A DNA stretch of 5,776 bases, from positions 1 through 5,776 of the forward strand of contig JBIKVN010000210.1 in the NCBI GenBank assembly GCA_044356865.1, given 5' to 3'. Made by a program: the position numbers and the translations under genes. Under the pieces are notes generated by a model. That model worked only from the letters and a program-made list of their open reading frames with translations. It had not been told where the DNA came from and searched no databases. The DNA is from JBEIUL01 sp044356865. GTDB lineage: Bacteria > Planctomycetota > Phycisphaerae > Phycisphaerales > SM1A02. Every line of letters starts with the position of its first letter. Within the stretch, counting starts at the first letter, position 1. This document shows positions 1 through 5,074 of this stretch, in pieces.

Positions 1-1
1 C

Positions 2-142
2 GCGCTGCAGGACCTGGCCCAAGGCCGCCGCGACGCGATCGAGAGCGAGTTCACCGACGCCTGGCGCACCATGGCCCTCGTCGAGACCTGCTATACGAGT
101 GCCGCCCGCGGCGAGCGGCCGCCCGGACCGCCACCATCATGA
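2..142 (+). CDS. Gfo/Idh/MocA family oxidoreductase, C-terminal end (5' partial)
   Basis: An open frame enters from the left edge and ends at the TGA at 140-142, giving 46 visible residues. The stretch DAWRTMALVETCYTSAARGE is the type of C-terminal helix found in NAD(P)-dependent sugar or inositol dehydrogenases of the Gfo/Idh/MocA family, where a W..TM.LVEA.Y.S pattern closes the protein. The Rossmann domain and catalytic lysine lie outside the window, so the substrate cannot be read. The stop overlaps the start of the L-fuconate dehydratase (ATGA, 139-142), so the two are probably co-translated. Some members of this family oxidise free sugars at C1. A role as the sugar dehydrogenase that feeds the downstream fucose pathway is therefore possible, but this is inference from position. 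The family call is fairly firm despite the short fragment. Confidence 0.72.
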   Translation, partial: ALQDLAQGRRDAIESEFTDAWRTMALVETCYTSAARGERPPGPPPS

Positions 143-1467
143 GCCACCTCACCATCACCGGCGGCGAGATCGTTGACCTGCGCTTCCCGACCTCCGAGGA
201 AGCGCACGGATCGGACGCCGTCCATGTCGATCCCGACTACTCGGCTGCGTACGTCACGCTGAAGACCGGTGCCGCGGGCCTTTCCGGCCACGGCTTCACG
301 TTCACGATCGGCCGCGGGAACGAGATCGTCTGCCGGGCGATCGATTCGCTGCTGCCGCTGGTCACGGGCCGAAAGCTCGACGAGATCGTCCGCGACCGCC
401 GAGGATTCTGGCGTTCGCTCGCCCAGGATTCGCAGTTCCGGTGGCTCGGGCCGGAGAAGGGCGTCATGCAGCTCGCGCTCGCCGCGGTGGTGAACGCGGT
501 GTGGGATCTCGAGGCCCGTGCGGTCGGGAAGCCGCTGTGGAAGATGCTGTCCGAGATGCCCGCCGAGGAGCTGGTCGCGGCCGTCGACCTGCACGGGATC
601 CGCGACGCCCTCGACGAGGACGGGCTGCTCGCGATGCTGCGTGCGAACGACCCGACCCGTCGCGAGCGGATCGAGCGGATGGAGGCCGAGGGTTTTCCCG
701 CCTACACGACCAGCTGCGGCTGGCTCGGCTACTCCGACGCGACGATCCGCGCCCGCTGCCGCGAGGCCCTCGCCGACGGCTTCACCTGGTTCAAGATGAA
801 GATCGGGCAGGATCTTGCGGATGACCTGCGCCGCGCCGCGATCATTCGCGAGGAGATCGGGCCGGACGCGGTGCTCATGGTCGACGCGAACCAGCGGTTC
901 GACGTGCGGCAGGCGATCGACTGGATCCGCCCGCTCGCGAAGTTCAACCTCTTCTGGTTCGAGGAGCCGGTCTCGCCCGACGACGTCCTCGGCCACGCCG
1001 AGATCGCCCGGGCCATCGAGCCGATCCGCGTCGCGACCGGCGAGCAGTGCCAGAACCGCGTGATGTTCAAGCAGTTCCTCGCTTCCGGCGGCATGCGGAT
1101 CTGCCAGCTCGACAGTTGTCGCGTCGGCGGCGTGAACGACAACCTCGCCATCATGGGCCTCGCCCGCCGCTTCGGCGTGCCGGTCTGCCCGCACGCGGGC
1201 GGCGTCGGGCTGTGCGAGCTCGTCGCGCACCTCGTGATGGTCGATTACGTGCGGTTCAACCCGACGCTCGACGGCCGCACCTGCGAGTTCGTCGACCATC
1301 TGCACGAGCACTTCGTCGACCCGTGCGTCGTCAAGGGCGGGCGCTACCTCGCCCCGCGGCAGCCGGGCTACTCCGGCGAGATCAAGCGGGAATCGCTGGC
1401 GGCCTTCGCCTTCCCGCACGGACCCGAATGGCAGCGCCGCCTCGCGGCGCGGAAAGGCACGCGATGA
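139..1467 (+). CDS. fucD: L-fuconate dehydratase (enolase superfamily, MR subgroup)
   Basis: This cytosolic enzyme is predicted to dehydrate L-fuconate to 2-keto-3-deoxy-L-fuconate (EC 4.2.1.68) with Mg2+. The 442-residue length is almost that of the characterised Xanthomonas FucD (about 441), and whole segments match it as I recall it: RFPTS and GSDA near the N-terminus, DPDYSAAYV, FTIGRGN, RWLGPEKGVM, GWLGYSD, EFVDHLH.HF.DP and GRYLAP. The catalytic set is complete in the C-terminal barrel: the KMK motif with Lys219 and Lys221, metal ligands Asp249 (VDAN), Glu275 (EEP) and Glu302 (GEQ), and the Asp325/His352 dyad (QLDS and CPHAGG). All are shifted by one from the Xanthomonas numbering. The N-terminal capping domain covers roughly residues 1-130. 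The animal homologue is ENOSF1. The ATG overlaps the preceding stop and no clear Shine-Dalgarno is seen, which suggests translational coupling. The 3' end overlaps the SDR start by ATGA (1464-1467). Confidence 0.95.
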   Translation: MSHLTITGGEIVDLRFPTSEEAHGSDAVHVDPDYSAAYVTLKTGAAGLSGHGFTFTIGRGNEIVCRAIDSLLPLVTGRKLDEIVRDRRGFWRSLAQDSQFRWLGPEKGVMQLALAAVVNAVWDLEARAVGKPLWKMLSEMPAEELVAAVDLHGIRDALDEDGLLAMLRANDPTRRERIERMEAEGFPAYTTSCGWLGYSDATIRARCREALADGFTWFKMKIGQDLADDLRRAAIIREEIGPDAVLMVDANQRFDVRQAIDWIRPLAKFNLFWFEEPVSPDDVLGHAEIARAIEPIRVATGEQCQNRVMFKQFLASGGMRICQLDSCRVGGVNDNLAIMGLARRFGVPVCPHAGGVGLCELVAHLVMVDYVRFNPTLDGRTCEFVDHLHEHFVDPCVVKGGRYLAPRQPGYSGEIKRESLAAFAFPHGPEWQRRLAARKGTR

Positions 1468-2207
1468 ACGGCAGGCTGAAGGGCAAGCGAGCGTTCGTGA
1501 CGGCGGCGGGCGCGGGCATCGGACGGGCGGCAGCGATCGCGTTCGCCCGCGAGGGGGCGGCGGTCGTGGCGACTGATATTGACGCGAAAGCGCTCGAGTC
1601 GCTCGGTCGCGAGCACCCGGGCATCGCGACGAGGACGCTCGACGTGCGCGACCTCGCCGCGGTCAAGGCGGCGGCCGCCGCGGCCGGCGACGTCGATGTG
1701 CTGCTGAACGCAGCGGGATTCGTCCACCAGGGCACCGTCCTCGACTGCGACGAGGCGGCATGGGACTTCTCGTTCGACCTGAACGTGAAGAGCGTGTGGC
1801 GCACGCTGCATGCGTTTCTGCCGGGCATGATCACGCGAAAGCGCGGCAGCGTCATCCAGATCGCCAGCGTCGCCAGCAGCGTGAAGGGCGTGCCGAACCG
1901 GGCGGCCTACTCGGCGACGAAGGCCGCGCTGATCGGCCTCACGAAAGCCGTCGCCGCCGACACCGTGGGCCACGGCGTGCGCATCAACGCCATCTGCCCG
2001 GGCACGGTCGACACGCCGAGCCTGCAGGGCCGGATCAACCAGAACGCGGATCCGGTGGCGGCGCGGGCCGCGTTCCTCGCCCGGCAGCCGATGGGACGGC
2101 TGGGAACGGCGGAGGAGATCGCGGCGCTTGCGGTCTACCTCGCGAGTGATGAGTCGAGCTACACGACGGGGGCGATCCACGTGGTTGATGGTGGCTGGAC
2201 GATGTGA
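1464..2207 (+). CDS. SDR-family dehydrogenase, probable 2-keto-3-deoxy-L-fuconate dehydrogenase (BDH2-like)
   Basis: This 247-residue classical short-chain dehydrogenase probably oxidises 2-keto-3-deoxy-L-fuconate to the 2,4-diketo acid with NAD+. The cofactor loop TAAGAGIG is at residues 13-20 and Asp38 at the end of strand 2 favours NAD over NADP. NAAG is at 82-85, and the catalytic set is Asn107, Ser135, Tyr149 and Lys153 (YSATK). Downstream lie the CPGTVDTPSLQ motif, RINQ, LARQPMGR and the ending VDGGWTM. The protein looks very like animal BDH2/DHRS6: GFVHQGTVLDCDE, SVASSVKG and CPGTVDTPSLQ are nearly word-for-word, and the arginines I recall as substrate-binding in BDH2 (R144, R188, R205) have counterparts here, R146 being one. 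Xanthomonas fuconate dehydrogenase is of the same fold. A purine-rich GGAAAGG (1451-1457) precedes the ATG by 6 nt, and the ATG overlaps the fucD stop. The substrate is inferred from the fucD neighbour. 3-hydroxybutyrate or 4-oxoproline reductase activity is the alternative. Confidence 0.88.
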   Translation: MNGRLKGKRAFVTAAGAGIGRAAAIAFAREGAAVVATDIDAKALESLGREHPGIATRTLDVRDLAAVKAAAAAAGDVDVLLNAAGFVHQGTVLDCDEAAWDFSFDLNVKSVWRTLHAFLPGMITRKRGSVIQIASVASSVKGVPNRAAYSATKAALIGLTKAVAADTVGHGVRINAICPGTVDTPSLQGRINQNADPVAARAAFLARQPMGRLGTAEEIAALAVYLASDESSYTTGAIHVVDGGWTM

Positions 2208-2213
2208 GGGGGA

Positions 2214-2236
2214 GGGCGAACGCCCACCCAGGGTGG
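2214..2236 (+). terminator. Overlapping short hairpins just after the SDR stop
   Basis: Seven bases beyond the SDR stop lies GGGCG-AA-CGCCC (2214-2225). It overlaps a second inverted repeat, CCACCC-A-GGGTGG (2224-2236), so the two stems are mutually exclusive. There is no T-tract behind either, so this is at best a weak or factor-assisted transcript end. The position is the main argument for it. Confidence 0.3.
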
Positions 2237-2292
2237 CCGCCGGACGATCGTCGCGTCCAACATCCACAACCAACTGCGGACCACCCAGCACC

Positions 2293-2318
2293 CGGAACGA
2301 CGAGGCCATGCCTCGTCG
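2293..2318 (+). repeat. 26-bp hairpin repeat unit, copy 1
   Basis: A perfect palindromic core has arms CGACGAGGC (2298-2306) and GCCTCGTCG (2310-2318) around the loop CAT, preceded by CGGAA. The whole 26-bp unit is the exact reverse complement of 2405-2430. Identity stops at both ends, so the unit is sharply bounded. Confidence 0.88.
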
Positions 2319-2404
2319 CGGAAGCACGCGGCGGCTGAAGATCACGCGGGTGGGCGGTGGGCGCCGGCAACGGCCCTCGCGCGGCGCAGCCCGCACGAAG
2401 GCCA

Positions 2405-2430
2405 CGACGAGGCATGGCCTCGTCGTTCCG
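2405..2430 (-). repeat. 26-bp hairpin repeat unit, copy 2 (inverted)
   Basis: This is an exact inverted copy of the unit at 2293-2318, 86 bp away. In this copy the stem extends by one pair to arms ACGACGAGGC (2404-2413) and GCCTCGTCGT (2417-2426) around ATG. The head-to-head pair can either fold as two small hairpins or pair with each other into one long stem, as in BIMEs. Confidence 0.88.
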
Positions 2431-2464
2431 CGCCCAACCCGCGGACGGCATCAGCGTTCCTCAT

Positions 2465-2483
2465 GGCCGGCCGCAGGCCGGCC
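2465..2483. repeat. GC-only hairpin, 8-bp arms, 3-base loop
   Basis: GGCCGGCC (2465-2472) and GGCCGGCC (2476-2483) flank the loop GCA. Each arm is itself a palindrome, so the element can form a stem in either phase. It belongs to the same cluster as the 26-bp units and has the same loop size. Confidence 0.75.
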
Positions 2484-2513
2484 CTCCATGTGCCTCGCGA
2501 GACGTCGAACGCA

Positions 2514-2534
2514 CGACGCGCTCTTGGAGCGTCG
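2514..2534. repeat. Bulged hairpin, 3-base loop
   Basis: CGACG (2514-2518) and CTC (2521-2523) pair with GAG (2527-2529) and CGTCG (2530-2534) around the loop TTG. A two-base CG bulge sits on the left side. It overlaps the next hairpin by four bases, so only one of the two can fold fully at a time. Confidence 0.6.
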
Positions 2535-2547
2535 GCCCGCGGCCGAC
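2531..2547. repeat. Hairpin, 7-bp arms, 3-base loop
   Basis: GTCGGCC (2531-2537) and GGCCGAC (2541-2547) flank the loop CGC with perfect complementarity. It is the last clear hairpin before the lactonase stop at 2594. Read on the - strand it lies about 50 bp past the end of that gene, so it could serve as a stem for its transcript end, although no T-run follows. Confidence 0.65.
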
Positions 2548-2593
2548 GGGCGTACGACTTCGGCATTCATACAGGTCCGCCGCAGTGCGTGAA

Positions 2594-3430
2594 TCACCCA
2601 AGCCGGTAGATTCGCACTGCCGTCGCGCCGAGGATCGCGTCCCGTTCCGGTGGCTGCAGATCCGCGAGCAGCGATAAGGTCACGTCCTGCCACGCGGCAA
2701 GCGGTGCCTTCCGGAAGCACACCGGCCAGTTTGAACCCCACATCATCCGATCAGCCCCGAACGCATCGAGGCACGACCTGAACCACGGGCGCGCGGCGTC
2801 GGCGTCGATCGACCCGCCGGCATTCTCGAACATCGCCGAGAGCTTCACGACTGCATTCGGGCATGCCGCGACATCGCGCACGTCGCGTCGCCAGGCTTCG
2901 GCTTCCGGCGACTTCCAGCCCGCGCGGATCGGCGGGTTCCCGAGGTGATCGAGGACCGCGCGAAGCCCGGACACCGCCTGAAGGCACCGCGTGACCTCAG
3001 GCAAGTCCGCGGAACGCACGCAGAAGTCGAACGAGAGGTCTGCTGCGGCGAGCTGCTTCAAATCCGCGATGAACGCATCTGTCGCGTGGAACGGCCCGCC
3101 GTGCAGGACCCGCCGGCCGCCGCGGATCGCGGGCGATTTGACGGCCCTCGCGCACTCGTCGGCAAAGGTTCGTTCACCCGGCGCGATCCCCGCCACCACG
3201 GCGTGGCGAGCGGCCTCGCGTCCCCAGCGATCGAGCAGTTTCGCCTCGCGACCGCGATCGCCGGACGCGCAATCCGCCTCGACGAGGACCAGCGATCCGG
3301 CCGTCCCGCCGTCCGCCCGGTAGCGGGCCAAGTCGAACCGGCCCGCGAGATCCGGAGCCGCCGCGAGCCACGGCGGGGCGAGAAGGGCGGCATCCCAGAG
3401 ATGAAGGTGTGAATCGCAGATCATTCTCAT
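2594..3430 (-). CDS. Amidohydrolase-family lactonase, probable L-fuconolactonase (COG3618 type)
   Basis: This predicted cytosolic TIM-barrel hydrolase of 278 residues (family usual about 275-290) probably opens L-fucono-lactone to L-fuconate, the substrate of the convergent fucD. Family signs in order are the N-terminal strand with HLHLWD (His8, His10), VLVEAD, DHLGNPP with His162, VVKLSAMFEN with Lys196, and MWGSNWPVC near the C-terminus, followed by the closing ILG.TA.RIYRL. In most members the last barrel motif is GSDWP with a functional aspartate; here the position is Asn234. The start is uncertain: ATGs at 3439, 3430 and 3424 are all in frame and none has a strong Shine-Dalgarno. 3430 gives a usual N-terminus (MRMICDSHLHLWD). 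The open frame continues far upstream, but that part is a shadow of the TspO region. The fuconolactonase role rests on family plus context. Hydrolysis of another sugar lactone, such as rhamnono- or galactonolactone, is possible. Confidence 0.87.
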   Translation of the reverse strand: MRMICDSHLHLWDAALLAPPWLAAAPDLAGRFDLARYRADGGTAGSLVLVEADCASGDRGREAKLLDRWGREAARHAVVAGIAPGERTFADECARAVKSPAIRGGRRVLHGGPFHATDAFIADLKQLAAADLSFDFCVRSADLPEVTRCLQAVSGLRAVLDHLGNPPIRAGWKSPEAEAWRRDVRDVAACPNAVVKLSAMFENAGGSIDADAARPWFRSCLDAFGADRMMWGSNWPVCFRKAPLAAWQDVTLSLLADLQPPERDAILGATAVRIYRLG

Positions 3431-3518
3431 CGCCGTCATCCGAACCGTTGCGCGGCTCGCGCCATGATCGCCGCAAGCTTCCCGCCCCGCCGCCTGACCG
3501 TCCCCGTATTCTGCCCCC

Positions 3519-3683
3519 ATGGTCCAGGCCATCGGAATCATGATCGGTGGGTACATCCTCGCTCGCGTAATCGAGATGATGGATCTTCCCAAGCCCGTAA
3601 TCCGGATCGCGGCCGCCCTGGCCGGCCTTCTCGCGATCGGGATGATGCTGCGGGTGTTGACCACGGAGGGCGTCGGATGGTGA
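3519..3683 (+). CDS. Small membrane protein, 54 residues, upstream of TspO
   Basis: An ATG at 3519 opens a frame ending at TGA 3681-3683. The product has a hydrophobic first half (AIGIMIGGYILARVIEMM, residues 4-21), a short polar turn DLPKP (22-26), and a second hydrophobic stretch of about residues 27-47 (VIRIAAALAGLLAIGMMLRV) ending TTEGVGW. This is a two-helix hairpin membrane layout. Codon third positions are mostly G or C, as in the neighbours. Its last 7 bases overlap the preferred TspO start, and the GGAGG that serves TspO lies inside its 3' end, which suggests co-translation. No Shine-Dalgarno is visible before its own ATG, which follows a C-run, so initiation may be leaderless or weak. 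I do not recognise the family. The alternative is a chance frame in the leader of tspO. Confidence 0.6.
   Translation: MVQAIGIMIGGYILARVIEMMDLPKPVIRIAAALAGLLAIGMMLRVLTTEGVGW
3665..3669 (+). promoter_or_regulatory. Shine-Dalgarno GGAGG deciding the tspO start
   Basis: GGAGG lies within the 3' end of the 54-codon ORF, 7 nt before the ATG at 3677 and 13 nt before the one at 3683. The spacing favours 3677 and makes translation of tspO compatible with coupling to the small ORF. Confidence 0.6.
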
Positions 3684-4198
3684 TGTCGGCACCCGGCGGG
3701 TCGGACATCGTCGGCCGCGGGCGACGATCGGTCGACGGCACCTGGCTCTCCCTCCCCCTCTTCCTCGTCTTCTCGATGCTCGCCGCGACCTCCGGCGTGC
3801 TCTGGGGCGTCGACGAGTGGTACTTCCGGATCAACCGGCCGTCGTGGACTCCGCCCGGTTGGCTGTTCGGGCCGGTGTGGACGACGCTCTACGTGATGAT
3901 CGGCGTCTCGGCGTGGCGGGTCTGGCGGGTCGGCGGGTTCCGGCGCGACCGCATCGCCCTCGGGCTCTTCCTCGTCCAGTGGGTCCTGAACTTCGCGTGG
4001 ACCGGGCTCTTCTTCGGGCTCCGTCGGCCGGACATCGCCCTCGCCGAGATCATCGTCCTGCTCGCGTTCATCGCGGCGACCGCGTGGCGCTTCCGGCGGC
4101 ACGACCTCACGGCCTGCCTGCTGCTCGTGCCGTACTTCCTGTGGGTCTCGTTCGCGACGGTGCTGAACGGCGCGTTCTGGTGGCTCAACCGCGGGTGA
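3677..4198 (+). CDS. tspO: TspO/MBR family protein (tryptophan-rich sensory protein)
   Basis: This is a membrane protein of 173 residues with five predicted helices, at about residues 22-44, 64-82, 94-112, 117-135 and 144-166. It carries 14 tryptophans. Family motifs are RPSWTPPGW with W57 and PP at 59-60, GPVWTTLY, NFAWTGLFF starting at N105, and LVPYFLWVSFATVLN near the end, where Ala160 aligns with human TSPO Ala147. Bacterial TspO proteins bind porphyrins and have been linked to tetrapyrrole handling, light or oxidative stress responses. The ligand here cannot be told. The ATG at 3677 was chosen because GGAGG (3665-3669) sits 7 nt upstream. A second ATG at 3683 would give a TGATG junction with the small membrane ORF and a protein two residues shorter. 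The 3' end overlaps the convergent thiD end by 14 bp. Confidence 0.95.
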   Translation: MVMSAPGGSDIVGRGRRSVDGTWLSLPLFLVFSMLAATSGVLWGVDEWYFRINRPSWTPPGWLFGPVWTTLYVMIGVSAWRVWRVGGFRRDRIALGLFLVQWVLNFAWTGLFFGLRRPDIALAEIIVLLAFIAATAWRFRRHDLTACLLLVPYFLWVSFATVLNGAFWWLNRG

Positions 4199-5045
4199 CT
4201 TTCGGGGTCGAAGTCGGGTCGAAAGCCCACGGCGCCACGCGATGCAGCGCGTGCGTCGGTCCGTAGCCCGTTCCGACCTGCAGCCGTTCCGCGGCAACCA
4301 ACGACTCGGTGAGGAAGGCCTTTGCGAGCAGGCACGCCTCGTCGATCGCGACGCCTCTGGCCAGGATCGCCGCCAGTGCCGCCGAGAACGTGCAGCCGGT
4401 GCCGTGCAGGTTTCGCGTCGCGATGCGCGGCGTGCGCAGAGCGAACGTGCCGGCGTGCGTCGCCACCGCATCGACGCTTTCGGGGCCGCTGCCCGCCCCG
4501 CCCTTCACGCAGACCGTCGCGGGCCCCAGCGCCTGGATCGCCTCCGCAGCGGCCCGCAGCGACTCCTCATCCTCGCCCACTTCGCAGCCCAGCAGCCGCG
4601 CGGCCTCGAACCGATTCGGCGTCAGCACCGTCGCGATCGGCAGCAGCCGCTCGCGGATCGCCACGACGGCGTCGGCCTCGACGAGCGCATGCCCGCCCTT
4701 CGAGACCATGACCGGATCGAACACAATCGCACGGAACGACGCGGTCCGCGGCGCCAGCACCTCCGCCACCGTCCCGGCCAGCTCCCGCGTACCCACCATG
4801 CCGATCTTCACCGCATCGATCGCGATATCGGCAAGCAGCGTCTCGAGCTGCTCGCGCACGAACGCCGCCGGCACCGCGTGCACCCCCGTCACCGCCCGCG
4901 TGTTCTGCGCGGTCAACGCCGTGATCACCGCACAGCCCCAGGCGCCGTGGGCTGCAAACGCCTTGAGATCGGCCTGCACTCCCGCTCCCCCCGACGGGTC
5001 GGAACCGGCGATGGTGAGGACGCGCGGAACATCGGATCGCTGCAT
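4185..5045 (-). CDS. thiD: Hydroxymethylpyrimidine/phosphomethylpyrimidine kinase
   Basis: This cytosolic ribokinase-fold enzyme phosphorylates HMP and HMP-phosphate to HMP-diphosphate for thiamine synthesis or salvage. The 286-residue product has RVLTIAGSDPSGGAGVQADLK at the N-terminus (substrate loop), the TALTAQNT stretch with the glutamine, VKIGMVGT, FDPVMVSKGGHALV, VLTPNRFEAARLLG, VCVKGG, and the anion-hole motif HGTGCTFSAA with the reactive Cys218. All expected features are intact and the length is slightly above the usual 260-275, with the excess in a C-terminal tail that overlaps the tspO 3' end. The ATG at 5045 gives MQRSDVPRVLTIAGSD, the normal family N-terminus. A GTG at 5078 would add 11 residues and create a GTGA overlap with the upstream receptor gene's stop. 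Neither start has a clear Shine-Dalgarno. No other thiamine gene and no THI-box riboswitch lies in the window. Confidence 0.93.
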   Translation of the reverse strand: MQRSDVPRVLTIAGSDPSGGAGVQADLKAFAAHGAWGCAVITALTAQNTRAVTGVHAVPAAFVREQLETLLADIAIDAVKIGMVGTRELAGTVAEVLAPRTASFRAIVFDPVMVSKGGHALVEADAVVAIRERLLPIATVLTPNRFEAARLLGCEVGEDEESLRAAAEAIQALGPATVCVKGGAGSGPESVDAVATHAGTFALRTPRIATRNLHGTGCTFSAALAAILARGVAIDEACLLAKAFLTESLVAAERLQVGTGYGPTHALHRVAPWAFDPTSTPKVTRG

Positions 5046-5074
5046 GGCTGAACGGTACCGTGCCGCGAGCTCCG

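Larger units (their letters stand above)
2208..2593. other. Non-coding gap with a REP/BIME-like hairpin cluster
   Basis: This 386-bp stretch lies between the convergent 3' ends of the SDR and the lactonase. Open frames crossing it give low-complexity, arginine-rich products without any recognisable family and simply run on from neighbouring genes, so no coding region is called. It contains at least five perfect or near-perfect inverted repeats, nearly all with a three-base loop, listed separately. Two of them lie inside exact inverted copies of a 26-bp unit. The location between convergent genes and the repeated palindromic units are typical of REP-type elements. They may also act as a two-way transcription barrier, which is inference. 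No tRNA, CRISPR or transposase is visible. Confidence 0.75.

Noticed and set aside
91..1419. Long - strand open frame of 442 codons antisense to fucD
   Set aside because: Arg-, Asp- and Val-rich product without family signals, lying entirely opposite a gene with a full catalytic set. Long antisense frames are expected in high-GC coding DNA.
1047..1463. 5' extension of the SDR frame into fucD
   Set aside because: The translated extension is low-complexity and arginine-rich. The SDR fold begins right after the ATG at 1464, which has a purine-rich ribosome site and an ATGA overlap.
2128..2592. + strand frame spanning the repeat gap
   Set aside because: It starts inside the SDR, and its translation is simply the hairpin repeats read as codons. 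No start signal and no family resemblance.
3507..3512. TATTCT as a -10 box for the small ORF/tspO unit
   Set aside because: Matches only four of six consensus bases, with no -35 at a proper distance. The divergent gap at 3440-3518 probably holds promoters for both sides, but none can be placed from sequence alone.
3431..4471. Upstream part of the long - strand frame containing the lactonase
   Set aside because: The product before MRMICD is Arg/Pro/Glu-rich shadow sequence opposite the small membrane ORF, tspO and the end of thiD. The lactonase fold starts at the HLHLWD strand.
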